Shown piece after piece: positions 51,530 through 63,079 of a stretch of DNA of 64,000 bases. Position numbers and translations under genes: made by a program. Positions within the stretch are counted from its first letter, which is position 1. Every line of letters starts with the position of its first letter. The DNA comes from Undaria pinnatifida (taxonomy: Eukaryota > Sar > Phaeophyceae > Laminariales > Alariaceae). Where the stretch lies: the NCBI GenBank assembly GCA_012845835.1, contig JABAKD010000019.1, positions 7,398,994 to 7,462,993 of the forward strand. The letters are read 5' to 3'. Below the pieces are notes generated by a model. That model did no database searches and was not told the DNA's origin. It saw only the letters and a program-made list of their open reading frames with translations.

Positions 51530-52120
51530 CTCTTGAACCTTCGCCATAAAGCATCACCCGGGGTCTATGAGCAAGATTGCCATTGGCCGCTGGAGTATCA
51601 TGTCAACACGGGGTCGCTTGGACGACGGTTCATGGATCCTGTAAAAAGCGCTTGAGGTTGTCGGAAAGATGCCTTCCGGAACCGTTACAATACTGTTAGC
51701 TGGGTCTGCCGTGCTGCCGAGTCGTCACACCAACAACAGAAAAAGTGGGGTCGTTGGAGAGGCATCTTTCGGAACCGGGGCCACCGCACCAACCAAAACT
51801 ATTGGGAATACCAAGGCGAACATCTGCTGGATTCACAACATACATCATCATCATCGTCAGGACTGTCGGGAAACCGTTCTTCGGGTCGCTGGACATCGCA
51901 TCATCATTGTTTGGGATTGGGCGAACATTTTCGTTTCTGGATCGCTTTCAATGGATACATCGTCCGACATCGCACCCCAACGTTAACGGCAAGATTGTTT
52001 TTGTTTCATACTACGTAGCAAATCCACGTCTTCTTTGTAATGGGAGGGGCGGCAGAAACGTGATGAACTGCTACAGTATTTGTGCATTGTTTGCAGTAAG
52101 TATAGTATTGTAGTATTGTC
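51530..52120 (+). other. Region downstream of the Copia gag, no pol recognised
   Basis: No protease, integrase or RT motif of Copia was found before LINE-1 begins, so the element is cut short here, possibly by the LINE-1 insertion. Confidence 0.4.
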
Positions 52121-52251
52121 ATACCCTCTCCCCCCTCGGCTGCTCCCCGGCCGGGGTGGTGCTCGGTCCTGAGACTTCCCCAAAACGTGCCAGAGCCCAT
52201 GAGGGGGTGTGTGGCGTCGACCTTACTCGTGCGCTGAACTAGCGCTCGGGT

Positions 52252-55200
52252 ATGGCCGGGCCGGCGGTGACAGCCAGGTACAAAGGTAAAAAGTTCCTCG
52301 CAGGATTTTTTAACGCAGCAGCCTTGCCTGCGGACGCAGTGTCGCATCACCGCCGCGGAAAGCGTGGGGCGTGTATCGAACTGAGAAGAGAGGATCGAAC
52401 CCACGTGAGTAAGCGCCAAAGTAGAGAAGGAGATGGACGTGGCGTGTCGGGACTGCTGCCTCCTTCACGTTGGTACTTAGGCAAGAACCGGGCTGGGCGA
52501 AGGGAGACGGAGAGGGGGAAATACTCTGTGTGGGAAAAACGGAGGGTGGAATGGAGGAAATGGGATGCTCGAAAGAAGAGGAGAAGACACAGGAGGATTC
52601 GAAGGGCTGCTCACAAAATTCGCACAGATGCAAGGGCTAGGTCGAGAGCAGGGGAACCCGTCGTGGGTACGTACAACGTTCGCACACTTGCTTTCAAGGG
52701 CACGAACGGCATAGGCCACGCCGAGGTGATACTGAATACTTGCGAGGACGCAGATTGTGATATCATAGGATTGCAGGAGGTGAGGCGCAATGGACAAAGT
52801 GCTTTTACGGCGGCGGGGTATGTTGTGTTTTGCTCAGGAGCAGACGGAGGAAAGTACAAAAAGAAGGGGAATCATGGGGTAGGCTTAGCTGTTAGAGAGT
52901 CTATCGTGGCAGGGGTGGATAAGGGCGATGTCGCGGTTGAGTGCATCAGTACTAGATTGATGAAGGTTCGCATCCAACTCAAAGGGAAATCTAACGGTGT
53001 GTCTCTCATTGTAGGCTATGCTCCCATTTTCAACAAGAGCACCAGCTAAAATGATTACTTTTGGAGTTCACTTGACGAGGTGGTCTAGGGGGTACCCAGT
53101 AGGGACACCCTCCTTGTCCTGATGGACGCAGATGCTCGTACAGGCATGAGAGGGATCGGGTGGACCGGCCGCAAGGTATTGGGTGCATACGGACGTGACG
53201 AGCTGAACGAAAAGGGAGAGCGACTATTGATTCACGCAACTGATAACAAACTTGCCCTCCTCAACACATACTATGCTACACCTGCTCGTGGTATAGCGTA
53301 CACGTTTCAGAGCCCTAACCGAGGAAAGGCCCAGTACAGGCTTGACTACATACTGACACGGCAAGTGGATAGACGATTGGAGCTTAATGTCACTGTGCGG
53401 ACCCCACCTAGGGAGAACGCTGAGTCGGACCACAACCTCGTCATCGGAAATATTCGCCTTTTGGGCCGCATCGCACCAAATCGTCCAAAGAGAGTTATAA
53501 AAAACCGGCGAGCTATTGATCTACCAAGATTAATGGCGGACCCGCATTTCCGGATGAATTTTCAAAACGCGATAGCGGCCAAGCTTGCCTCTCCGACACC
53601 CGGTACTAATGCCGGAAGTAAATTACATGGCCTCATTACTGAACGAGACGCTACTGTCAAATGCGGCCGACATAGCGCCTCCTATTCGGCGCAAACAAGT
53701 ACCGAGGGGCTGGTGTGCGACCGAGGAGACGAAAGCGGAGTTGAACGCACGATGGCAGGATATGGCAGACGCGAGGAAACGATTCCGTTCTGCTCCAAAC
53801 GATCGTGGTCTACAACAAACCTTGAAGGCGACCACCAAACAGCTGAAACGCACGCGGGTGGAAGCTGTTCAGAGGTTCTCCGAAGATTACGTTTGCCAAC
53901 TCGAAGGGCGTATCCGAGAAGGTGATCAATTTGGCTTCTACAAACACCTCAAGGGGATGGATGTGGAAGGGAAGAGGACGTTTAACTCGGAGTACATCAA
54001 ATACGAGAAAGGTCGATTGCTGCGGGATCATGCCTTCATCCGCGAGCGGTGAGTGAGGTGGTTTCGCAAACTGCTTAACATCAAGTCGCCGACCCTTGAC
54101 CCCAGCATTGTGGACGAGCTTAAGCATTGGCCCCCGTGCAGACCACTGGACGATGGCCCGTCTAGGTATGAATTAGAGGAGGCGATCCGTGCGTTGGTGA
54201 ACCGAAAGGCGGTAGGGCCTGATGGTCTCCGGGCCGAGCTTTTGAAGGTTCTGGCCGACGAAGAAGAATTGAACACCCTCGGAAAGTTCCACGATACCAT
54301 CGTCGCTGTGTGGAGAAGAGGTGGCGTACCGCAACAATGGAAAGATGCAACGATTAAGGTGCTTCACAAGAAGAAAGATCGGACTGGGTGTGGCAATTAT
54401 CGTGGCATCTCCCTCGTGGCTCACGCCGGCAAAGTACTCCTCAAAGTCGTGGCGAATCGCCTGAGTGACCATTGCGAATTCGAGAACATTCTGCCGGAGG
54501 AACAGTGTGGGTCCAGACCCCAATGCTCGACGGTTGACATGATGCTCGTAGTACGACGACTGCAGGAACTGGCGCGGAAGAAGGACACCCCCTTGTACTT
54601 GTGCTTTATCGACCTCACCAAAGAATACCACTCCGTCGACCGAACCCTTCTGTAGGATGTTCTTGCTCGTTTTAGCGTGCCACCGAGAATGCTCGCCGTC
54701 ACCCGCCAATTCCACCACGGTATGCAAGCATGCGTGTGGCTGGATGATGGAGAGTGCTCGGATAAGTTCGACGTGGGGCAAGGTCTCAGGCAAGGATGCG
54801 TGCTCGCGCCACTGCTGTTCAACATGTTTTTCACCTCGGTACTGCGTGTGGCCGAGAAACGCTTCCTCGCTGATGTAGACGGGCGGAGGGGGAAGGAGGG
54901 GGATGAGGTGCAGAGATTGTGGGGTATGCTGTACGCGGACGATGCGGGCATCGTATCGCGATCATCAGAAGGGCTGGAGAGGATGATGACGGTGATCGTG
55001 ACTGCGTGCTCGTCGTTCGGGCTTACAGTATCCGAGGCAAAAACAGAGGTAATGCGCTTGGAAACCAAAGGCGGGGGGAAGGTGTCCTTCACAATCAATG
55101 CAGCCGGCCAGGTATACAAACAAGCAATCGAGTTTGTGTACTTGGGCGGGGCTATCACCGCAGACAGAGACCTTAGCATTGAAATAACGCGGCGTCTTCA

Positions 55201-55828
55201 CAGGGCCTGGGCGTGCTTCCAGCGGTACAAAAAGAGGGAAATCTATGATCGCCCGGGTGTGCGCTTACGGTTGAAGGGGCGGTTACTAAAAGCTGAGGTG
55301 GCCGAGACACTTCTTTACGGTTGCATGACGTGGAGCCCGAACAAGCCTGACTATGACAGGCTACGACGGGTTCACCACTCCATGCACCTCCGATGCCTTA
55401 GATGGCGGAAACGGAAGCGCGACGACCACACCCTATCGAACGCGGACGCGCTTGCCAAGACAGCTTCCGAGAGCATAGGGGTGATAGTGGGCAAACGGAG
55501 GATATTGTTTGCGGGGTTCGTAGCACGTATGGGGGAGGAGCGTCTGCCACAGAGGGTGATGTTTGGGGAGCTTGTTGGGGGTAAGGGCTACTCAGGGGGG
55601 CAAGAGAAAGACTGGATGGATCATCTGAAGGAGGATATGTCGGTCTTCGGAATGAAATTCGAAGGATGGCGAAAGGCTGCTCAGAAGGCTGGCAGATGGT
55701 TTCGACGAGTAGAGAAGGGAGCCGAGTTGTTCATGCGGAATTGGCATGAAACGGAGAGACGCAAAGCTGCACACGCATCCGTATACAACGGTAGCTTGCG
55801 CTGCCGGGGTTGTAACGAGGACCACTGA
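52252..55828 (+). pseudogene. LINE-1 endonuclease-reverse transcriptase ORF, broken
   Basis: Starts at ATG 52252 (GGGTATGGCC). The N-terminal region is Arg-rich, followed by an APE-type endonuclease (GTYNVRTL, DIIGLQEVRR, SDHNLV near 53425) and an RT ([34 protein letters not shown], catalytic YADD at 54932-54943). The C-terminal part is [20 protein letters not shown]. Breaks: in-frame stops TAA 53047, TAG 53086, TGA 54050 and TAG 54653, and a frame change around 53590-53640. In RT motif A the usual AYD is EYH (54623-54631), although the first Asp remains. The last ~20 codons before 55828 come from the nested LINE-2 piece, not from LINE-1. This copy cannot be active. Confidence 0.85.
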
Positions 55829-56006
55829 TAGGGGCAGCTCGCGCTATCCCTACAGTGGGATCCGAAGGGTGCGCCAGCTAGCGTTGGGTTGCAAAAGCAA
55901 CTGAGTTAAATCGACACACGACGCGTATGAAAATACGTGGAAGTGTGGTGAGCTTAAGCTTAATTTTTCCCCATCCGCCGGAGGATAAAAAAGAAAAGAA
56001 AAAAAA
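55771..56006 (+). mobile_element. Nested LINE-2 3' fragment with target duplication
   Basis: A 236-bp insert ending in an A-rich tail. It is flanked by GCAAAGCTGC at 55761-55770 and 56007-56016 (11 bp if the next A is included). Removing it restores the LINE-1 sequence seen in copy B. It matches the LINE-2 end at 43253-43494. Confidence 0.9.
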
Positions 56007-56999
56007 GCAAAGCTGCAGAGCGACGCGCAAAGGCTGCGGCAGCGCCATCAACCGTCGTCATCTCTAAGCGGCCGGGGGGAGGGGGAAGGGCGGGGGGGGG
56101 GGGGGGGAGGGGGGGGGGGAGAGAGGGGGAAGGGGGGAGGGGGGGAGGGGGGGAGGGGGATGGGGGAGGGGGGGAGGGGGGGAGGGGGGAGGAGGGATGG
56201 GGGGAAGGGGGGAAGGGGAAAGGGGGGCCGTCATGCCCAAGAGACTGAAGTCTGGGTTTGGCCATCATCGTCTTGAAAGTTGTGGGCCTTCCAATGGCCG
56301 TCACAAGATAACGTAAGACCGCCCTGACTTCTTCGCCATGTTGCGTTCTCTCCCCAGTGCCATTGATGATGCACTTGATACCCTCTATGGACCCAATGCC
56401 GTCTTTAGTCAGTTCCTAAGGTCTGCTAGTATGATTTTTTTTTTTCTCTTTTCTTTTCCTTGCTTCCTCTTCTTGTCTTGTCTTTTCATGCTTTTCTTGC
56501 TTTTCTTGCTTTTCTTGTCTTTTCTTTTCTTTTTTTTTCTTTTTCGTTTTCTTTTTCGCTTTCTTCTCTTTTCTTTCCTTTCCTTTATCTTCTTTTCTTT
56601 TCTTTGTTTCCTTTTTCCAATTGACTTGCGTCTGTCGCGCGTATGCGTAGTGATAATAGGTACTACGTGTAATAAATACGTGGTACTCTTTCTGGGGTGG
56701 CAAGCGGTATAGTCGATTTTTCCAGACGCGAGTAATGAGACGTATGCACCGGAATGGACCTGGCACATCGTAGACTGACTCCCGAGTCCACTTTTGCATG
56801 TTTCTGGTGGAGGCATGAATTGCGTCAGCTGTGATATATGCGTGTACCACCTTGGGTTGTTTGTGTTTTTCCCTGGGGTATTCCTGAGCTCCAGAGTGAC
56901 TGGAGCCTGTCCTGTGACCACGGGCTCGATTATGCGAGATAATGTGAGAACAACAACAACAACAACAACAACGTGTCTTCATTGTACGGGGTGGACAGA

Positions 57000-57744
57000 A
57001 GCAAGCGTTGTTCACCACTGCTGCTACTGTAGTGGTTGTTTCTATTTCTTGGTCAACAAATCGACTACTGAAATATTGTTTCGTTTTGTTTTTGTTTTCT
57101 TCTGTAGTTGAGAATTGTTCAGATAGATGTAGTTGCAAGTTTAGCATTACGGGTATGGGGTTTGCTTCTGTTTTTTAGACTAAAACCAATATGCTGGTAG
57201 TTTTTACACTGCTCGCTGTGCCGCTGTCCATCTGCCTTTTTTTCAGAAGTAATACATGCGGTCAATACTGACTGACGTAGTATTTTACTGTAATGCCCGG
57301 AGAAAAGCCGTGTCATACATGTCTGTCTGGTGAATGTATAGTGGAATCCCCGCGGTTTCCGAGGTGCTGCGTGTGATAAGTTTTTTGTTTGCCTGCTAGT
57401 CAATGCGTCAAACCTGTCACATTTTCAGTACTATACCTTAACGTTGTCAGGCATTACGTTGCAGTTTGTGCATTACCTGTAGAAGGATTGACCACCCGTC
57501 AGAAGCTAAGCAGGAACGGTTAATGTTGTTTTGACACGGCAAAGGAGTCGTAATTAACCTTTGTTGCGACATAACAATGGATCCCACTTCGTATGTAAAC
57601 AGACAAGCAGCTGTAGACTTTTGCACAGACGAATAACGAGAGTCGGAACTGCTGTCTGATTTATTTTTTTGTAGGTCAATGCCACTTGCAGTAAGTATCA
57701 AGCAAGCGTACATTAAAACCAAGCTATTTGGTAAGTAGTTTTAA
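57000..57744. other. No gene recognised
   Basis: Unique sequence right of the LINE-1 (AAC)n end; ORFs up to 94 codons without motifs. Confidence 0.4.
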
Positions 57745-58020
57745 TTTTAATGTACGCTTGCTTCCCACACTTACTTTAAGATATTATCCTCTCCGGACGG
57801 CTGAGCGGGGGGCTCGGATTCACGAGACAGCGCTTCTCAGCCCTTCTCAGATTTTTTTTTTCAACTCAATAGCACGTACCGGTACTATTAATACTACACC
57901 ACCAGGTTTGTACATATCTGGTACTACGGTGTTGAATCACAATGCATGCCAAGCTCAGATCAGCCCAGCTATAAAGAGCTCAACAGCGCAGCGCAGCGCC
58001 GTGTGGTGCCGTGCGTCTCT
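57745..58020 (+). repeat. R3 copy, partial
   Basis: CTTCCCACACTTACTTTAAG, CCGGACGGCTGAGCGGGGGG, CACCAGGTTTGTACATA and CAGCTATAAAGAGCTCAACA match the other R3 copies. Confidence 0.75.
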
Positions 58021-58064
58021 TTTTTTCATGGGTATACTATCAATCTTTTTTTTATGAGTATCAA

Positions 58065-58170
58065 AATATTTTTTCGATGATAACGGGATTCGAACCCACG
58101 CACAACAGGCTCAGAAGCAGACAGTAGTCTATCCACTAGACCACGAATTCACAGCAGTGACTCTGTGGTC
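58065..58170 (-). repeat. SINE-A copy, head-to-head with R3
   Basis: Box B GGTTCGAATCC and box A TGGTCTAGTGGATAGAC on the minus strand. To the right an inverted TGGTCTAGTGGATAG opens R3, forming a ~50-bp near-palindrome at 58128-58183. Confidence 0.8.
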
Positions 58171-58860
58171 TAGTGGATAGCTCTATAAACCTACATCAAA
58201 ATAATATCGATTTCCTGAGCGGCCTCCTTTTCTTTTTGCTTCCCACATGAACTTTAAGATATTATTCTGTCCGGACGGCTGAACGGGGGGCTCGGATGCC
58301 CGAAACAGCGCTGCTCCAGCGCTTCGTAGTTTTTTTTTTCAAAATTCAATACCATGTGCCTGTACTACTACACCAGGTTTGTACATACCAGGTACTACGC
58401 GGTGTTGAATCACAGTTCACGCTCAGCTCAGATCAGCCCACCTGTGGCCCAGCAGCACAGCGCAGCGCCGTCCTCTGCCGTGCGCTGCGGTGCCGTGCCT
58501 TGCCCTGCGCTGCGGTGCTGTGTCGTGCTGCGCTGTGCTTTCTTTCGAACACACAGCAGCACCAGGGGTATACGTGTTATTGTGTACTCTTCTTTTTGCT
58601 TTTTCTTCATTTGATCTCTCTCGGTCCCCTTGTTTTTTTTGTCCCACGCAAATTACACCCGTACTACCGATCAGAACGTGGCACCGCCAACAAGCACACA
58701 GCAAGCAGCTCTTAGCATTATCTAATCGCTGTTCGCACCAAATTGTGGGCCTCTTCTTTCTGCCCCCCGACATGTTTTAGTTGCATTCTTCCTTGCACGA
58801 GCGTAGCGTTTTTTCAGCCGCCCGCGGAGCGGAGCCCTGGTATAGAAATACTTATTTGTA
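58165..58860 (+). repeat. R3 copy, long
   Basis: Aligns with the copy at 3640-4415 over most of its length, including CACCAGGTTTGTACATACCA, the GTGCCGTGCC-rich stretch, ACCGATCAGAACGTG, TTCGCACCAAAT and the hairpin region ending CGCGGAGCGGAGCCC. The TATA-like block is changed here to ACCTGTGGCCCAGC. Confidence 0.75.
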
Positions 58861-59039
58861 TCTTTCTGCTGAAAGTTCTTGGTGCATCTTTGTCTGGCAT
58901 TTCCGGAGGTCCCACTTGGACACCGCCTCCGCTTGTTACATGCGGAACGGTCCAGCTTTTCTTTGATTTCTTTCTTCACCTCAAATACATATATATAAGA
59001 TCTTTTCTTTTTCAGGGATTCGCTAAGGAGTTTTTTTTC

Positions 59040-60215
59040 GTCTTGGCCTCAGTATGCGATTCGCGAAACTGGAATTCTCGGTCAAATAGCTTCGTTCGAG
59101 CGCCGTCTTCGGGGGGCGGCTCAAACGCCCCTCGCCCTGCCGTATCCGTTCCGCACGTGGACGTGAACGCGGACGGATGCCGAGCGAGACAAGCGAGAAG
59201 TTGCAAAAGTATAGCATGTCGAGCAGGAATTCCGGACACTTTGGTTGTATCTTCAAGTCTGCAGCGCCTGGATGATTTACAAAATTGGTATCATTCCCAA
59301 ACGGTAGTTAGTTGCTATTGTAATGTTTTGAATTTTGCGGTGGCATACTCTCGAGCGTTTGTTTTGCTTAAGCGTTTGTTTTGCTTGACGTCTGCAGGGT
59401 TTGATCGTTTGTTTGTTTTGTTGACGTCTGCAGGGCTTGAACGAATGGAACATGTAAAAGTCTTCGAGGGGCGGCTCCAACGCCCCTCGCCCTTCCTTAT
59501 CCGTTGGGCATCTCGATGTGAACGCGGATGGATTCTGAGCGAGACAAGGGAGAAGTTGCAAAACTATTGTATTTTGAGGGGGTAATCTTGCGACTTCGGT
59601 TGTATATTATAATATTGTGTGCAGCGTCTGGATGATTTACAAAATTGGCATCATTTCCAAACGGTAGGTAGGTGCTAAAGTTTTGAATTTTGCGGTGGTA
59701 TACTCTCGAGCGTTTGTTTTGCTTGATGCCTGCAGGGCTGGAGCGCGTGTTATAATACCAGCAGCAGATCGCTCTAATTCGTATTTTTAGTTTTGTTCTG
59801 CTTGACGTCAGCAGGGCTTGAGCGTTTGTTTGTTTTGCTTGACGTCTGCAGGGTTTGAACGAATGAAACACGTAAAAGTCTTCGGGGGGTGGCTCCAACG
59901 CCTCTCGCCCTTCCTTATCCGTTGGGCACCTCGGCGTGAACGCGGATGGATCCTAAACGAGACAAGGGAGAAGTTGCAAAAATATTGTATTTTGAGGAGC
60001 TAATCTTGCGACTTCGGTTGTATATTATATTAACGTCTGCAGCGTCTGGATAGTTTCCAAAAATTGGCATCATCTCCAAGCGGTAGGCAGTTGCTAAAGT
60101 TTCGAATTTTGCGGTGGTATACTCTCGAGCGTTTGTTTTGCTTGACGCCTGCAGGGCTTGAGCGCGTGTTATAATACCAGTAGTAGATCGCCCTAATTCG
60201 TTTTTTGATATTATT
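59040..60215 (+). repeat. Tandem array of ~360-420-bp units (three copies)
   Basis: Each unit has a GGGGCG-type hairpin, CCGTTGGGCATCTCG-like sequence, GTGAACGCGGATGGAT, AGACAAGGGAGAAGTTGCAA, TTTACAAAATTGGCATCAT, TTTGCGGTGGTATACTCTCG and TGACGTCTGCAGGGCTTGA. Hairpins start at 59111, 59466 and 59884. A 280-codon ORF through part of it is repeat translation. Confidence 0.85.
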
Positions 60216-60795
60216 GCGTTTGGCGCTGTTGAAGTGTGTCTCATTTCGAGCGTGCTTGGTCTGCACGTCAACCTGATATAGGCTCAAAATCGTCAAGAGG
60301 AGTTGTGCAATTGAAGAATGTGTATAACTTCGTCGGGTGAATACGCACATGAAAAAATAATACCTGATAAAATATTAATTGGGTACGCGCCAACAACAAC
60401 GTACAACAAAAACCTACAAAAAGGAATAAACAAGTAACGCGTGAGCGATGACGTACTTTTTAAACACGTATGTATATACTACGACATCTGCGAAAGGCTC
60501 CCTACGGCCGGGAACGAAGGCGGGGATACAACTTTATTTATGATCTAAAATTCTAGACGGACACCCTTCATGAACAAACAAAAAAATCCCTAGATAACGG
60601 ACATGATGCAAATGACCAGCCGAATCGTGATCGCATAAATAAATTACGAGCTTAGTTATTAATAGTAGGCTTTGACCAGTTGTTAGTGTTCTTCTGAGTA
60701 TAACTAACTGTAGCACGTGGAGAGGAAATTGCTCCGGAGATCGCTCTTACGAAGTCGGTGATAATTAATTAACGAACTGGAAAATATATTTGTTA
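60216..60795. other. No gene recognised
   Basis: AT-rich unique sequence between the tandem array and the tRNA-like segment. Confidence 0.4.
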
Positions 60796-60829
60796 GGTTG
60801 TTTATTTGCATAACCCACTCACTCACTCA

Positions 60830-61075
60830 CTGTGAGTGTTGCTGAGTCAAGTGACACTGGGTAGTGCTATGTGTCGTGAGTTCGATTCTCACCGACTTCA
60901 TTTTTATCTTTTTCAATCGTGCGCGCTGACGACATTATGAATGGTTATTTTGGTAGTTTAACATATATATATGTGTGTGTAGTAGCACTACCCACTGAGC
61001 TACTGAGGCAAGTGATTAAGTATAGCTCAGTGGGCAGTGCTGTAGCATTTCTCGGTCAAATCACTTTGTTCGAAG
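60830..61075 (+). repeat. tRNA-like segments forming an inverted repeat
   Basis: At 60870-60890 GTGAG-TTCGATT-CTCAC forms a good T arm, but no matching acceptor stem was found. At 60984-61045 AGCACTACCCACTGAGCTA is mirrored by TATAGCTCAGTGGGCAGTGCT, a box A in both directions. A related AGCACTACCCACTGAACCAC ends the window. Read as SINE or tRNA pseudogene pieces, not a functional tRNA. Confidence 0.45.
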
Positions 61076-61689
61076 GCCGCCGTCCAAGCGAGAAGCGCGC
61101 AAAAATTTGCATTGAGCGGTACTCTCCAGTTATTTTTCAGATCTTGATGTATGGAGGGGTTGATAAAATAAAACTTGGCGAGATATTATTTCCAAGTTGG
61201 CGTAAAATTTTATGCCAAATCAAATAATAATATTACTTGAAAAAAATCCCCATGGTACTGCGGTAGGGATCATAGTGGTGCTTTTGTGTACTGCATTTCG
61301 GTAGGTACACGTACATAAATACATGAATTAGACGTGGCAAGCGCGCGCATGACTAAACGAGGAGGAGGTAGTAGTGATTACGATTACTGCGCCAGGAAAA
61401 GCCACACAGCAGCATTACGGGTGGCTGCGTCCCCGGAGCCTCGAGGGTTGTATTATACAAGTTCCTCCTGTTGTTAAGCTGCGCCACTCGAAGGTGGTGG
61501 TAAGTAGATGGTAGGGTGGCTTGCTTTGTTGTTGGTGTGGTCCCTGACTCCGTTGCTGTGTGTAGTCGTTTGTCGATCAAGTGCAAGCGGTCGTGTGTTG
61601 GTACGTAGCTGACGGATAAGTGTGTGTTGCTTCGTACTTGACGTGCTCCTTATTGCTGCTGATTGCTGATTGATCATCTCTTTCTACCA
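61076..61689. other. No gene recognised
   Basis: Short ORFs only. Confidence 0.4.
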
Positions 61690-62015
61690 GTAGTTATTTT
61701 TTTCTATTTTTTTTGGCACACTTATACTTTCCAGCTTCTGGACATACAAGCCGTGGTCACAGGTGCCATCCTTCCCTTCCCCCCCCCGGCTATTGCCTTC
61801 ATTTTTTTTTGGCGCATAGGCTTCAGCACCCACTGATGGTCGGATTTTTCATCGAGTGTTGCTAATTCACGCTCTCGCGCTTTCCGCAAGTCAATTAATG
61901 CACAAGACGAAAAATTATTCGAGTACGCACTCGGGGGGATTCGAACTCGCGAAGCTGACCTATACCAGGCTCGGGGATATAACCTGATACGCCACCGGGG
62001 CAGTGAGTGATATGG
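61690..62015 (-). repeat. SINE-B copy
   Basis: Head with box A GTGGCGTATCAGGTTATATC and box B GAGTTCGAATCCCCC, body with CTCGATGAAAAATCCGACC and CTGTGACCACGGCTTGTATG, and A tail near 61699-61722 (TTTTTTCTATTTTTTTTGG on plus). Confidence 0.8.
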
Positions 62016-62024
62016 AGCCGGTCG

Positions 62025-62115
62025 CCCCGGTGGTCTAGTGGGGTTACACTCGAATACTACTACTAATAATACCAGCGTTGGTCCTTGAGTTCAATAACCA
62101 CCGTTGTGAGCTTTG
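62025..62115 (+). repeat. tRNA-like sequence, head-to-head with SINE-B
   Basis: GCCCCGGTGGTCTAGTGGGG (box A) followed by TTGAGTTCAATAACCACC (box B-like). The spacing is long and the arms do not fold as a proper tRNA, so a SINE head or pseudogene is likely. Confidence 0.4.
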
Positions 62116-62800
62116 TTGGCTTTATTTATTTGCAGAAATAAATGGGAAATACATGATCAACTAACTGCTGAAATCGCCTAGCAGCGTGGGTAGGTACAAA
62201 TCGACGCGAATCGACGAGGCAAGAAAATGCTGAATTTCTTCTCGCGATAAAAATTAGGGGAGGTATCGTAGTGGGGAGGGGGGAGGGGAGCCCGCTATAT
62301 GACCCCGGATCTAAGTTATTCTATTGGGAGGGCTTGAGAGTAATGCGAGTATCACAATAAATGGGATGAGAAAAAGAAAAGAAGTGAAGTGTATTAGTGC
62401 TGCTATAATAATACGATACCCAAGCAAGTTGCTCTGATCGACTCGATCTGGACTGACTGCTGTTGTATTATACAATTGGTCCATGTACAACTTCTCTAAT
62501 CACACGCAGCGGACATGGCCAGTCACGTTACTGGCCCCAGATGCTTGATTGCGTAAAGCTACCATGAGGAACGCACTCGGCAAGTTTCGTCGCCAGACTA
62601 AAGAGTCAGTCGGCGTGTGCTCGGATTTATCCGATCGAAATCTGATTAATAAAGCTCGGAATCGGATTCACTTCGAAAACGGTAGTAGTACATTGTTATG
62701 ATTGTTAGTCTATATCGAACTCTCGGCATTACCTTACATACTGTACACGCAGACTATGATTGTGTGTATAGACTTTTTCTACTCTACCAAGTATTGTGAA
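62116..62800. other. No gene recognised
   Basis: Short ORFs only; one GGGGAGG-rich spot near 62275. Confidence 0.4.
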
Positions 62801-62804
62801 TCGA

Positions 62805-62870
62805 ACAATTCGAAGCGCTGCCCTGCCCTACCCGAAGCATGGGTGCCGGCGAATGCTATGGGAGCCCTTG
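62805..62870 (-). repeat. Dispersed repeat, inverted partner of 42735-42800
   Basis: CCTACCCGAAGCATGGGTG, CCGGCGAATGCTATGGG and CCCTTGTATG match the reverse of the 42.7-kb segment. Confidence 0.65.
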
Positions 62871-63079
62871 TATGCCTAACTAATTACCTGTGAACGTTCC
62901 CGTGCAAGCGGGGCAATTCGACCTACTCTCAAAACAGTACTCTTGCAACTCTCCGCTCTACCGCTCGCCACCCGGTCCCTAGCGACCGCACGCCCGTGCC
63001 ACGCCGGCCCCACTCATCAGCCCTCGGTGTCCCCGGCAACGAAACGGCCGACGAGTCCCAACTCCGCGAGCGGGGGGCA

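Larger units (their letters stand above)
52120..56972 (+). mobile_element. LINE-1 main copy, degraded, with nested LINE-2
   Basis: A non-LTR retrotransposon: 5' region, an endonuclease/reverse transcriptase ORF (52252-55828), a G-run tract (56075-56225), a 3' untranslated block shared with copies B and C, a CT-rich tract (56430-56620) and an (AAC)n end at 56947-56972. LINE-2 is inserted at 55771-56006. The 5' border is a guess and no flanking target duplication was identified. Confidence 0.8.

Noticed and set aside
58743-59585. 280-codon ORF on the plus strand
   Set aside because: It starts in repeat R3 and ends in the tandem array, has no motif, and would change with each repeat copy. Treated as a chance ORF.
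59040-60215. CRISPR array
   Set aside because: Units are ~400 bp and continuous without short regular spacers; the genome is eukaryotic.
3377-62110. tRNA genes
   Set aside because: All tRNA-like sequences have A tails, repeated copies, long inserts or mismatched acceptor stems, so they were called SINE heads or pseudogenes.
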